A DNA stretch of 64,000 nt. Source: Erythrobacteraceae bacterium (GTDB taxonomy: Bacteria > Pseudomonadota > Alphaproteobacteria > Sphingomonadales > Sphingomonadaceae). The notes under the pieces were generated by a model. That model was not told the DNA's origin and searched no databases. It worked only from the letters and a program-made list of their open reading frames with translations. Position 1 is the first letter of the stretch. The number at the start of each line of letters is the position of its first letter. Position numbers and translations under genes: made by a program. Shown here one piece after another: positions 33,998 to 43,386 of this stretch. The stretch covers positions 1 through 64,000 of the forward strand of contig JAIYAM010000035.1 of the NCBI GenBank assembly GCA_027489065.1, read 5' to 3'.

Positions 33998-36388
33998 CTA
34001 GAACGAGCACTCCGCCTTGGCGGCGTTCTCGTCGCGGACGATCTCGCTGATCTGGAAGGCGAAGGGCGCTTGTGAGGCGAAGGTGAGCTTGCCGCCCGTC
34101 TCGCCGAGGCAGGCAGGAGCGAGCACCATTTCGCGCCAGCCCTTGCCTTCGGCGACGACCAGCCCCTGCGTGATGTCGAGCGCCTTGCCGCCTGCCGTGA
34201 CCGTCACCGGACCGGCGGGGCGGCTCGTCACCTGATAGGTGATCCGCCATGCCGCGGCGCTCGCAGGGCCGGTCAGGGACAGCTTCGCGCCGGGGCCGAA
34301 GGTGATGCGGCGCGCGTCTTCCTGCGCCTTCCGATCGACGCCCGTGACGACGACGCCGTTGCCAGCCCCGCGCAGATCGGGGAGCAGCGCGTTGTCGGCG
34401 ACAGCCTGCACCTGCACACCCAGCTTGCCATTGGCGAACCACACCGCGCCTGCATCGCGGGTGAGCGCGGCGCAGGTCTCATCGGGAGGAAACAGGGGCG
34501 GCGGGGGGCTATCGTAGCGCAGACCGTAGCCCTGCCCGAACAGCACGCCCTTGCTGTTGCGCGGTCCGCCCTCGCAGGTTGCAGGCCAGTCGAAGGAGAG
34601 CCGCCCGGTGGGCTGAACCGTGCCGAACAGCACGTCGGCCACTCCCGCACCCTCGCTCCCCGGCAGCCATGCGGCGACGAAAGCGTCGGCAGCGTTGATC
34701 TCGCGGTTCACCCACAGCGGCCGGCCCGAAAGGAACACCGCGACAGTCCTGATGCCGCGCGCGCGGTAGGCCTTGAGGAGGTTCAGCCCCTCCTCGTCGC
34801 GGAAGGCGAGGTCCTTGCGGTCACCGACGAACTCGGCATAGGGCTGCTCGCCGAAGACGACGATCGCGATGTCGGGCTTGCTGGCGCTGCTCCCCTTGGG
34901 TGCCAGCACCGCTTCGCCGCCCGCCGCTTTGGCCGCCGCTGCGATGCCTTGCCAGATCGAAGTCGCGCCGGGGAAATCGGCCGCGGTGAGATCGCCGCCG
35001 CCTTGCCAGGTCACCGACCAGCCGCCGGCCTGCTGCGGAATGTTGTCGGCGGCGGTGCCGGCGACCTCGATCCGCGCGCCCGGCTTCAGCGGCAGCACAC
35101 CGGCGTTCTTGAGGATCACCTGCGACTTGGCCACCGCTTCGCGGGCAAGGCTGCGGTGTTCGGGCGAGCCGAGCAGTTCCCACTTGCCGCCATTGGCGCG
35201 CTGCGAGGGCTTTACCTCGCCATCGAGGATGCCGAGCTTCTGCTTCAGGCGCAGCACCCGCAGCACCGCCTCGTCAAGCCGCGCCATCGGGATCGTGCCA
35301 TCCTTGACCTGCGCCACGAGACTCGCGTGGAGCGCCTTCCAGTCCTCGGGCACCATGTAGACATCGAGCCCGGCCAGCAGCGCCTGCGGGCAATTGCTGT
35401 TGGTGCAGCCCCTGACCTGACCGTGGCCGTTCCAGTCGCCGACCACCAGCCCCTCGAAGCCGAGACGCCCGCGCAGCTCATCGGTGAGCAGCGGCTTGTT
35501 GCCGTGCATCTTCTCGCCGTTGATCGAGTTGAAGCTCGCCATGACGCTGGCGACGCCGGCGCCGATCGCGGCGGGATAGGGCCTGGCGTGGATCGCCATC
35601 AGCTCGCCGAGGTCACCGTTGACGTCGCCCTGATCGACGCCCTGCGCGGTGCCGCCGTCGCCGAAGAAGTGCTTGGCGGTGGCGGCGACCTTGCCCGTGC
35701 CGAGGAAGCCGGGTTCGCCGCTGCGGCCCTGCAAGCCTTCGATCATTGCCGCGCCGTAGCGGGTGACCAGTTCGGGATTCTCCGAATAGCTTTCGTAGGT
35801 GCGGCCCCAGCGCGCATCGCGCGCGACCGCGACGGTGGGCGCGAAGGTCCAGTCGAGGCCGGTCACTTCGATCTCGACTGCGGTGGCCGCCCCAATGCGG
35901 CGGATCAGATCGGTGTCGAATGTCGCGCCGAGCGCAATGTTGTGCGGGAAGACCGTCGCGCCCGGGACATTGGCATGGCCGTGGACCGCGTCGGTCGCCC
36001 ACAATGCGGGGATCGCAGGCTCGCCGTTCGACAAGGGCGCAGTGGAGGCCTCCCAGTATGCGTCGGCAAGCTTCAGCCAGTCGGACGCGGGGGCCTTGTC
36101 GTTCCCGAACGGACCGGAATTGCCGCCGTTGAGGATCGTGCCGAAGCGGTATTGCCGCACGTCTTCGGGGGTGATCGAGCCGATGTCGGGCATGATGATC
36201 TGCGCGACCTTGCTCTCGACGCTCAACCGCGCGAGCAGCGCCTCGGGCGTGTTGGTCGCCGCAGCGACGGCGGCGAGAGCCGGACCGGGAGCCGAGGCCG
36301 ACCGAACCTCGGGCGCCGCATTGCACCCGGCCAGCAAAGCCCCGAGCGCCGCTCCGCACACCAGCCGCACCCAACCTTCTCGCGCCAT
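33998..36388 (-). CDS. Glycoside hydrolase family 3 beta-glucosidase/exo-glucanase, lipoprotein
   Basis: A 796-residue secreted enzyme with lipobox LLAGC (about residues 18-22). The GH3 N-terminal barrel carries ATDAVHGHANVPGATVFPHN, KHFFGDGGTAQGVDQGD and the nucleophile Asp318 in GLVVGDWNGHG. The C-terminal alpha/beta sandwich (about 420-620) is followed by a beta-rich extension. It is of the plant-type exo-1,3/1,4-beta-glucanase group, so it should release glucose from beta-glucan oligomers. A LacI-type operator lies about 50 bp upstream, consistent with control by the neighbouring LacI protein. Confidence 0.92.
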   Translation of the reverse strand: MAREGWVRLVCGAALGALLAGCNAAPEVRSASAPGPALAAVAAATNTPEALLARLSVESKVAQIIMPDIGSITPEDVRQYRFGTILNGGNSGPFGNDKAPASDWLKLADAYWEASTAPLSNGEPAIPALWATDAVHGHANVPGATVFPHNIALGATFDTDLIRRIGAATAVEIEVTGLDWTFAPTVAVARDARWGRTYESYSENPELVTRYGAAMIEGLQGRSGEPGFLGTGKVAATAKHFFGDGGTAQGVDQGDVNGDLGELMAIHARPYPAAIGAGVASVMASFNSINGEKMHGNKPLLTDELRGRLGFEGLVVGDWNGHGQVRGCTNSNCPQALLAGLDVYMVPEDWKALHASLVAQVKDGTIPMARLDEAVLRVLRLKQKLGILDGEVKPSQRANGGKWELLGSPEHRSLAREAVAKSQVILKNAGVLPLKPGARIEVAGTAADNIPQQAGGWSVTWQGGGDLTAADFPGATSIWQGIAAAAKAAGGEAVLAPKGSSASKPDIAIVVFGEQPYAEFVGDRKDLAFRDEEGLNLLKAYRARGIRTVAVFLSGRPLWVNREINAADAFVAAWLPGSEGAGVADVLFGTVQPTGRLSFDWPATCEGGPRNSKGVLFGQGYGLRYDSPPPPLFPPDETCAALTRDAGAVWFANGKLGVQVQAVADNALLPDLRGAGNGVVVTGVDRKAQEDARRITFGPGAKLSLTGPASAAAWRITYQVTSRPAGPVTVTAGGKALDITQGLVVAEGKGWREMVLAPACLGETGGKLTFASQAPFAFQISEIVRDENAAKAECSF

Positions 36389-36437
36389 CACGATTCGACC
36401 CTCCCAACGTGGCACTTCGAGCGCCCGCTGCTTTTCT

Positions 36438-36453
36438 TTGAGAACGTTATCAG
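36438..36453. promoter_or_regulatory. LacI-type operator upstream of GH3 gene
   Basis: TTGAGAACGTTATCAG is an imperfect palindrome centred on ACGT. It shares TTGAGANCG with the site at 43267-43282 before the TonB receptor, at the other end of the same locus. It sits 50 bp upstream of the GH3 start. Binding by the LacI protein encoded at 37.7-38.8 kb is inferred. Confidence 0.6.
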
Positions 36454-36498
36454 CCTAAGTCGGTGCGGCGTTTTTGGCAAGCGCCTCTCGCGCCATCC

Positions 36499-37695
36499 TT
36501 ACCGCCGCAGCGACGCGACCAGCAAGGCGGCGCTGCAAAGCGCCAGCGCGGCGAAAAGCACGAACAGCCCGCTGAAGCCGAAGCGCGGAACCAGCAGCAC
36601 CGTCAGCCACGGCATGACCATGCCCGGCACGGTGTTGGTGAGGTTGAACAGGCCAAGGTCGCGCCCGCGGTGCTGGGCTGCGGGCAGCACGCGCAGGGTC
36701 TGGCTGGCGTGGAGCGAAAGGAAGATCGTCGCCGAGAGCCCGAAAAGGACGTAGCCGGCGATGGCCCAGGCCAGCGTCTGCGCGGCCGCCATGACGAGCA
36801 TGCCCACCGCGCACAGCACCGCGCTCGCCGCAAGCGGACGCACCGGGCGGGAGCGGCGGTCCGACCAGCGCCCCAGCCACAGCGATAGCGGGACCGAACA
36901 GACCAGCACGGCGCTGAACACGTTCGCCGCCGCGTTCTCGGGATAGCCCGGCGCGATCGAGCGCAGCCAGTAGAGGAGGAAGGCGAACATGCCCCCTTCC
37001 GCGACCTGCACCAGCAGCCGCGCCGCCCACATTCGCGCGACCACGCTGTGACGCCCCGGCCGTGCGCGGCTTGCAGCGGTGGCGGGCACCATCAGCGCGG
37101 GCAGCACCCTGCCCTTGCCCAGCAGCACCGCAGGCAGCACCAGCGCGCTCACCAGGCCCGCGACCACCAGCAGCCGCGCGCCGGGCTCGACGAGGCCCAC
37201 ATAGGTGACGAACGACCCCGCCAGCGCGCCCATTGCAGGGGCCAGCGCCAGCGTGCCGCCGAGCATGCCCTTCTGTTCATCGGGAAAGCAATCGCCCGCC
37301 CATGCCATGAGGGGGCTGAGCATGCAGTTGAGCGCAACCTGCCAGACCATCAGCAACACGATGATCTCGCCCACGCTGCGCGCCTCGCCCACCGCCAGCA
37401 GCAGCAGGTTCGACGCGATCAGGCCCGCGACGATCCACGGCCGCCGCACCCGGCTTCGGTCGGACAGCCAGCCGACCGCAATGTTGGCGAGGCTTGCCGT
37501 CAGCGCGCCCAGAAAGGTCACCTGCGCAAGGCTAGCGACGTCCTCGCTCCCCTGCAGGTCGGCGATGCGTTGCGGGAGCAGCACGGTGAGCAGCGGCACA
37601 TAGGCGACCGCGCCCCCCGCAGCGGCGAGCGCAAACAGCGCGAGGAACCAGCCGGGCTGGCGTCGGGGCGGATCGGCGGGGGTGAGCGGGCTCAA
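36499..37695 (-). CDS. MFS sugar transporter
   Basis: A 398-residue major facilitator with about twelve hydrophobic helices. The loop-2/3 motif GWLSDRSRVRRPW and the second-half equivalent LGRWSDRRSRPVR are MFS signature loops. The start overlaps the stop of the lacI gene by 4 bp (37692-37695, ATGA), so they are cotranscribed. In this context it should import glucose or short beta-gluco-oligosaccharides across the inner membrane. Confidence 0.88.
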   Translation of the reverse strand: MSPLTPADPPRRQPGWFLALFALAAAGGAVAYVPLLTVLLPQRIADLQGSEDVASLAQVTFLGALTASLANIAVGWLSDRSRVRRPWIVAGLIASNLLLLAVGEARSVGEIIVLLMVWQVALNCMLSPLMAWAGDCFPDEQKGMLGGTLALAPAMGALAGSFVTYVGLVEPGARLLVVAGLVSALVLPAVLLGKGRVLPALMVPATAASRARPGRHSVVARMWAARLLVQVAEGGMFAFLLYWLRSIAPGYPENAAANVFSAVLVCSVPLSLWLGRWSDRRSRPVRPLAASAVLCAVGMLVMAAAQTLAWAIAGYVLFGLSATIFLSLHASQTLRVLPAAQHRGRDLGLFNLTNTVPGMVMPWLTVLLVPRFGFSGLFVLFAALALCSAALLVASLRR

Positions 37696-38759
37696 GCCCG
37701 CGCCGGATGCGGACGCGGCGGCGCGGCGGTCGAGGAACGCTCGACCAGACCGGCAGGCACCTCGATCACCGTGGCACCGCCGAGGTTCTCGCCGCGCGCG
37801 ATGAGCTGTTCCACCGCGCGCGACACGGTCTCGGCGATCGGCTGGTCGATGGCGGTCAGCGGCGGCTGCGAGAAGCGCACGATCGGGGTGTTGTCGAAGG
37901 AGATGAGCGACAGGTCGCGCGGCACCACCAGGCCCCGGTCCCGCGCGACCTCGAGCGCGGCGAGCGCCATCTGGTCGGACGAGGCGATGATCGCGGTCAG
38001 ATCGGGATTGCGATCCAGCAGGGCGCGCGCGGCGCGGGTGCCGCTCTCATAGCCGAAGTCGCCCACCTCGAGCAGGCCTTCATGCGGCAGGCCGAGTTCG
38101 GCAAGCGCGCGCTTCCAGCCCTCGATACGCCAGCCCGAGAGGCTGTAGGCCGATGGCCCTGCGATCATCGCGATGTGGCGGTGGCCGAGCTCGGCGAGCC
38201 GCGTGGTGGCCAGATGCGCCGCGCCTGCGTCGCCCATGGTCAGCGGAATGCCCGGCCCTTCGGCGTCCGAGCCGATCCGGGCGAAGGGGATGGCGCGCTG
38301 CGCGAGCAGTTCGGTGATCAGCGGGTTTTCCGAGTGCGGCGGGGTCAGGATCACTCCGTCGGGCTGCAGCGCCGAAAGCGCCGCGCCGAGTTCGCGCTCG
38401 ACATGGTCGGAATGGGTGTCGACCAGTTCGACCATCATCCGGTAGCCGTGCTTCGAGCAGGTGAGGATGCCGCCCAGCAGCATCTGGTCAACCCAGTCCG
38501 TGCCGCGCCGCTCGCGCCAGTCGGCCAGCGTGCGCTCCCGGTCGTTGATCGCAAGGATAATGTAGGAGCGCGATCCGCTCATCCGCTGGGCCGCGAGGCT
38601 GGGGACGTAGCCGAGCCGCTCGATCGCGGCTCGCACCTTGTCGCGGACCTGCGGACGCACGTTGGGGCCGCCGTTGACGACGCGGCTCACGGTCTGGAGC
38701 GAGACGCCCGCGTCCTCCGCGACGTCCCTGATCGTGACTGTCTTGCGCACCCGCGCCAT
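37692..38759 (-). CDS. LacI-family transcriptional regulator of beta-glucan locus
   Basis: A 355-residue repressor. The N-terminal HTH is VTIRDVAEDAGVSLQTVSRVVNG (about residues 7-29), followed by the hinge helix PSLAAQRMSG and a periplasmic-binding-protein-like sensor domain. Placement between GH16 and MFS genes, and palindromic operators before both the GH3 and TonB-receptor genes, suggest it represses the whole locus and is relieved by a sugar derived from beta-glucan. Confidence 0.92.
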   Translation of the reverse strand: MARVRKTVTIRDVAEDAGVSLQTVSRVVNGGPNVRPQVRDKVRAAIERLGYVPSLAAQRMSGSRSYIILAINDRERTLADWRERRGTDWVDQMLLGGILTCSKHGYRMMVELVDTHSDHVERELGAALSALQPDGVILTPPHSENPLITELLAQRAIPFARIGSDAEGPGIPLTMGDAGAAHLATTRLAELGHRHIAMIAGPSAYSLSGWRIEGWKRALAELGLPHEGLLEVGDFGYESGTRAARALLDRNPDLTAIIASSDQMALAALEVARDRGLVVPRDLSLISFDNTPIVRFSQPPLTAIDQPIAETVSRAVEQLIARGENLGGATVIEVPAGLVERSSTAAPPRPHPARA

Positions 38760-38794
38760 TCGTTCCGCGCCCCTATCCGCCTACCGCCCCGTAC

Positions 38795-39769
38795 CTATCT
38801 CATGCAGGCGCGTCCCGTTTCCGGATCGCTGGGGCAGCGGTAGACCCTTATCCAATCGATTGCGAATTGCGCAGGAAAGCTTGTCCCCGCAACCCCTTTG
38901 GCGTTGTTGTCTTCGGACAATCTGCCGCCGACTGCAAGATTAGCCATGATGTAGAACGGCTGGTCGAAGGGCGCGGCGGGCCTGCCCTTGGCATTGGGCG
39001 CGGCGGTGTTCCACTGATCGGCGGTGACGGTGAGGTGCACGCGGTCATCGACGAGGAAGCGGATCAGCCCCTCGCCCCATTCGACCGCATAGACGTGGAA
39101 GTCGTCCGACGGCAGGCCCTCGCCGGGCATAGTGTTGCGGTGATCGACGAAGCGGTTGGCGGGCGCGAAATCGCCGAAATGCAGCGCGCTGATCGTGCGG
39201 TTCTCGCGCCCGCCCTCGCAGGTCTTGCACTTTGCGCCGATGTTGACCGCCTCGAGAATGTCGATCTCGCCCGAGCGCGGCCAGGCGCCGTAGCCGCTCT
39301 GTGCGGGCATCATCCACACCGCCGGCCATGTGCCCTGCCCCGCCGGCACCTTGGCACGGACCTCGAAACGGCCGTAGCGCCAGGCGTGGAGGCCGAGCGT
39401 GCGGACCTTGCCGGAGGTGTGCGACTGGGCGAGGCTGGGATTGGGCCGTTCGGCGATCTCGGGCGGGCGCGCCGGGCCGGTGAAGCGCTCCTTCCTCGCC
39501 TTCAGGAGCAGCATCCCGCCCTCGACGGCGATGTTCTCCGGCCGGTCGGTGTAGCACTGGCGTTCCGCGTTGCCGCCGCCCCAGCACGACACCTCGGGTG
39601 CCCACTTGGTCCGATCGAGCGCCGTGCCATCGAACTCGTCGGCCCAGGCCAGCTCCCAGCCCGCACCTTCGCGCGGAGCGAGAACCTGCGCCTCGGGCGC
39701 GCTTGCCCCGCACAGCAGCAGGGCCGCTGTCAGCGTGGAAGCCTTCAGCAGCCCTGACTGTGTCATCAT
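38795..39769 (-). CDS. Glycoside hydrolase family 16 (laminarinase/beta-glucanase)
   Basis: A 324-residue secreted endo-glucanase with an N-terminal signal peptide (LTAALLLCGASAPEAQ). The catalytic motif E-x-D-x-x-E is Glu168-Asp170-Glu173 (GEIDILEAV); Trp-rich substrate positions include WPAVWMMPAQ. The family cleaves beta-1,3 or mixed beta-1,3/1,4 glucans. It follows the TonB-receptor gene by 10 bp, so they are one operon. The start is the ATG-ATG pair giving MMTQSGLL. Confidence 0.93.
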   Translation of the reverse strand: MMTQSGLLKASTLTAALLLCGASAPEAQVLAPREGAGWELAWADEFDGTALDRTKWAPEVSCWGGGNAERQCYTDRPENIAVEGGMLLLKARKERFTGPARPPEIAERPNPSLAQSHTSGKVRTLGLHAWRYGRFEVRAKVPAGQGTWPAVWMMPAQSGYGAWPRSGEIDILEAVNIGAKCKTCEGGRENRTISALHFGDFAPANRFVDHRNTMPGEGLPSDDFHVYAVEWGEGLIRFLVDDRVHLTVTADQWNTAAPNAKGRPAAPFDQPFYIMANLAVGGRLSEDNNAKGVAGTSFPAQFAIDWIRVYRCPSDPETGRACMR

Positions 39770-39779
39770 GTGCCTCGCA

Positions 39780-42700
39780 TCAGAAGTCGAAGCGCGCCAG
39801 GAAGGTGTAGCGCCGGTCATTGCGGAACGCCGAGCGGGTCACGCGGTTGCCGTCGAAATCGACCACCTGGCTGGTGCGGGTAACCTCGTCGAGCAGGTTC
39901 ACGCCCTGCACGCCAAGCTTCACGCCGTCCATCACCGTCACGAAGATCGAAGCATCCAGCTGCCCGGTATCTTCCTGCCAGATCGGCGAGAACGGGAAGA
40001 TGTCGTCACGCGGCGTGATCAGGAATTCCGAGCGCCAATTGTAGGCAGCCCGCATCGACAGCCAGTCCTTCTCGTAGAAGACCGTGGCATTGAACGAATG
40101 CTTGGAAATCCCCGCCAGCGGCTGCCCGGCCACGAAGGCGCCGGCGTTCAGACGGTTGGCCCCGGTGGTCACCGAAGGAGCCCCCACACCCGACAGCCTC
40201 GGGTTCGAGAAATCGCTGCCATCGACATAGGTGTAGGTGAACTGCGTCCCCAACCCGCTGAGGAAGCCCGGCAGGAAGTCGTAGGTCTGCTGATAGGCGA
40301 GCTCGAAGCCCTTGAGCCTGCCGTCCTGCGAGTTGACAGGGCCGTCAATCACGATCTGCAGCGGCACGCTCGCCTGGTAATCGACGAGGCTGAAGCCGTT
40401 GTCGATGAAGCCGGTCACATCCTTGACGAAGCCCGCCAGCGTGATCGAGCCGACTGCGTCGAAATACCATTCGACCGACAAGTCGTAGTTCCAGACCGAT
40501 ACCGGCAGCAGGTTGCGGTTACCGGTTTGCAGGGCAAACAGCGGGCCGGTGGCGAGTGCCTGCGCCCCTGCGATCTGCAGCGCGTTGGTGTTGTCGCCGA
40601 TCCCGCCGCCGGCCCGGAAGAGCTGGAGATCGGGGCGCGAAATGTTCTTGGACGCCGCGACACGGAACAACAGGCCGCCGCCCACATCGAGCTTGGCATT
40701 GAAGCTGGGCAGCCAGTGCGCGAAGGTGATGGCGCGATCATCGATCACCTCTTCGCCGGTGTGCGCCGCGGCAAACTGCGCCTGACGCGCAGGCGAGAGG
40801 CTGCAATAGCCGCGCAGCACGCCCGGCGTCGGCGGAGCGGCACAGGCGGCCGCGATTTCCGACGGCTGCACGATCCCGTCACCGTTGGCGAAGCCGTTGC
40901 GCGGATCATCGAAGCGGCGCGGATCGGGCAGGCCGATCCGGCCCTGAGTCTGCACCTCGGTTTCGACATAGCGCAGGCCGAAATTGCCGTCCACGTTCCA
41001 GCCATTGCTGAAATCATGGCCGAAATCGACGCGGGCATAGGCTGCCTTGGTCACTTCGGTCACGACCGAGACTTCACCCGGGCAATAGACGCCTTCGATG
41101 TCGCACGGCACAGGCGCGCCGGTGATCGCATCGGCCCGCACACGGCCGTTCACGCCATAGTTGAAGCGTTCGGGGGAGAGCCCGAAGTTCTGGATCGCCT
41201 CGAACTGCTGGTCGGTCAGGCCCGACAGATACTCGCCGAGGAAATCATCCCCGCCGAAATAGAACGCGCCGCCGTTCTGGATCGGCGCAGACCCGCCGCG
41301 CTGGAAATTGTTGCCGAACGGCGTGCGGTATTGCGCGAAGGTCGGGAAATCATCGACGAAGGCACCGCCCGCAATCGCGAATTCCTGACCCGGAAGGCCG
41401 GTGTAATAGCGGCCCGGCACGAAGCCGTTGGTGTTCTGGGCGGGGAAACGGCGACCCGGATCGAAATCGGGGTAAGTCAGAACACCGGGCGCAGTGGGAC
41501 TGCAGCCCGAGCCTTCACCCCACGGGGCACAGCCCGCACGGCCGGCCCAGACAGCCGAGAGGTTGCCCCAGGTGCTGAAATTGGTGTTGCGCGTGGTGCG
41601 ATCGCGTTCCGCCCAGCGTGCACCGAACCGCGCCGCCTTGAAGAAGCCGTCTTCGCTGATGTCGTATTCGGCATCGAAGCGCAGGCTCTGCAAGTCGCCT
41701 TCGTTCTTTTCGCGGCTGTCGAGGCCGAACCAGTAATAGGCGTCGCGGCCCGAGGTGAAGTAATCCGCCGGCGCGCCCGGAGGGGCCAGGAAATTGACCC
41801 GCGGCACGCGCCCGGTCAGATCGAGATCGACATTGGCAAAGGTGCTGAGCGCCCCGAACACCGAATCCCGCGCCAGATCCGACGTGATGTTCTGCGCCTC
41901 GAGATTCACCCTGAAGCGATCGGTGATGTTCCATTTGATGTCGAGCGAGAAGTCCTCGGTCGTCGTCTTGGTGTCGCGGACGAAGCGCAAGGAATCCAAT
42001 GGGATGCCGCCGCGCCCGAAGGGCGTCGCATAGGCATCGCCGGGGCGCTGGGTGAGAACCCCGCTCTGGAAGAAGCCGCGATCGTCGAACTTGAGCGTGC
42101 TGCCTGCCGCAGCGACGGGGAACAGACCTTCATCGTCGACCCGCGAAATGAGCGCGTATTCTTCCGACTGGAAGCCCGCTTCGGCCCGCAGCCATTCGAA
42201 GGTGGCGATGAAGTCGCCGGTGGGGTCTTCGTACTGGACAACGGCCGAGAACGCTTCCCGGTCGCGGTCGAGATCCGTCGTGCGCACCCCGGCGCCCTTG
42301 GGCACCAGCACGGAACCAGCCGGCGGGAAGTTGGTCTCATTGAAATTGGGGTTGCCGACAAAGCCGCCCGAACCCACCGACTGTGCGCGGATACAGGGCC
42401 CGTTGAGATTGGCAGGACGATAGCAGGGGTCGGCAACCTGCGATGCATCGGTGCGGCTCAGCAGTTCGGACTTGGCGTAGGAGATCTGCACGCCGAGCGA
42501 ACCGGCAGCGGTCTCGGTCGTGGTGGAAGCGAGCACCGAGTAACCGGGTGACCATTCCTTCCTCAGATCGCCGTAATTGGCCTCCAGCGTGCCGGCGATA
42601 TGGGTGCCGCGCTTGTCGAGCGGCTTGCGGGTGACGAGGTTGACGGTGCCCGAAGGGCCGCCCTCGATCATGTCGGCGGTCACGTTCTTGAAGACCTCGA

Positions 42701-43193
42701 CCCGGCCAAGCAGTTCCGGGGAGACATCGTTGAAGCTGAGCTCGCGGCCGCCGGTGGCGGAGAAGATGTCACGCCCGTTCAGTTCCGACCGCGCAAAAGG
42801 CAGGCCGCGAATGATCACCCCGGTTCCCTCGACCGAGAAGCGGTCGGGGTCGGTGGTCTTTTCGAAGCGGCCGATGGTGATGCCGGGGATACGCTGGAGC
42901 GTTTCGGCAACCGAACGGTCGGGCAGCGCGCCAATATCCTCGGCGGTGACGGCATCGACGAAGGTGTCGGCATCACGCTTGATGTTCTGCGCGTTCTGCA
43001 GCGAGGCCCGGAAGCCAGTGACGATGATCTGATCCGTCGTCTCGGGATCGGCCGGTGCATCGGCCGCGTCCTTGTCAGTGGCATCGGGCTCGGCGTCCTG
43101 CGCCAGCGCCGGGCTTGCGGCGATGATGGCGAGCGCAGAGGCGGTACCGAGTGCGAGCAGACGCCGGCGCGGCGCGAGCGGTGCGGTTTTCAT
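39780..43193 (-). CDS. TonB-dependent receptor of carbohydrate (beta-glucan) utilisation locus
   Basis: A 1137-residue outer-membrane receptor. A signal peptide (ASPALAQD near residue 32) precedes the TonB box (DQIIVTGFRASLQNAQNIK) and the plug (LPDRSVAETLQRIPGITIGRFE). The barrel ends in F (RRYTFLARFDF). The RASLQNAQNIKR-type start is characteristic of carbohydrate TonB receptors in alpha- and gammaproteobacteria. It heads the leftward operon with GH16, LacI and MFS. A LacI-type operator lies about 75 bp upstream. Confidence 0.93.
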   Translation of the reverse strand: MKTAPLAPRRRLLALGTASALAIIAASPALAQDAEPDATDKDAADAPADPETTDQIIVTGFRASLQNAQNIKRDADTFVDAVTAEDIGALPDRSVAETLQRIPGITIGRFEKTTDPDRFSVEGTGVIIRGLPFARSELNGRDIFSATGGRELSFNDVSPELLGRVEVFKNVTADMIEGGPSGTVNLVTRKPLDKRGTHIAGTLEANYGDLRKEWSPGYSVLASTTTETAAGSLGVQISYAKSELLSRTDASQVADPCYRPANLNGPCIRAQSVGSGGFVGNPNFNETNFPPAGSVLVPKGAGVRTTDLDRDREAFSAVVQYEDPTGDFIATFEWLRAEAGFQSEEYALISRVDDEGLFPVAAAGSTLKFDDRGFFQSGVLTQRPGDAYATPFGRGGIPLDSLRFVRDTKTTTEDFSLDIKWNITDRFRVNLEAQNITSDLARDSVFGALSTFANVDLDLTGRVPRVNFLAPPGAPADYFTSGRDAYYWFGLDSREKNEGDLQSLRFDAEYDISEDGFFKAARFGARWAERDRTTRNTNFSTWGNLSAVWAGRAGCAPWGEGSGCSPTAPGVLTYPDFDPGRRFPAQNTNGFVPGRYYTGLPGQEFAIAGGAFVDDFPTFAQYRTPFGNNFQRGGSAPIQNGGAFYFGGDDFLGEYLSGLTDQQFEAIQNFGLSPERFNYGVNGRVRADAITGAPVPCDIEGVYCPGEVSVVTEVTKAAYARVDFGHDFSNGWNVDGNFGLRYVETEVQTQGRIGLPDPRRFDDPRNGFANGDGIVQPSEIAAACAAPPTPGVLRGYCSLSPARQAQFAAAHTGEEVIDDRAITFAHWLPSFNAKLDVGGGLLFRVAASKNISRPDLQLFRAGGGIGDNTNALQIAGAQALATGPLFALQTGNRNLLPVSVWNYDLSVEWYFDAVGSITLAGFVKDVTGFIDNGFSLVDYQASVPLQIVIDGPVNSQDGRLKGFELAYQQTYDFLPGFLSGLGTQFTYTYVDGSDFSNPRLSGVGAPSVTTGANRLNAGAFVAGQPLAGISKHSFNATVFYEKDWLSMRAAYNWRSEFLITPRDDIFPFSPIWQEDTGQLDASIFVTVMDGVKLGVQGVNLLDEVTRTSQVVDFDGNRVTRSAFRNDRRYTFLARFDF

Positions 43194-43266
43194 GATCTTT
43201 CAACTCTCCCCATGCCGCGCGACAGTTTCGTGCCTGATGCTGCGGTCCCGCCATTGGTAACGCATA

Positions 43267-43282
43267 TTGAGAGCGTTCTCAA
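43267..43282. promoter_or_regulatory. LacI-type operator between TonB receptor and halogenase-like gene
   Basis: TTGAGAGCGTTCTCAA is a near-perfect palindrome (one mismatched pair) in the 193-bp divergent gap. It matches the site before GH3 at TTGAGANCG. Its position suggests simultaneous control of the leftward receptor operon and the rightward halogenase-like gene. Confidence 0.7.
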
Positions 43283-43386
43283 GACTTGTAATCTGACGTT
43301 CATATTGCATTCTGGCAACAGGTGGCGGGACCCGGTCGGTCCCCGTATAGAGGGTCCACAAGGGCCTCCATGGGATCGAGGAAAAC

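Noticed and set aside
39570-42551. 993-aa plus-strand ORF
   Set aside because: Antisense to the TonB receptor; composition (Glu/Arg/Ala-rich, no domains) is typical of a high-GC shadow frame.
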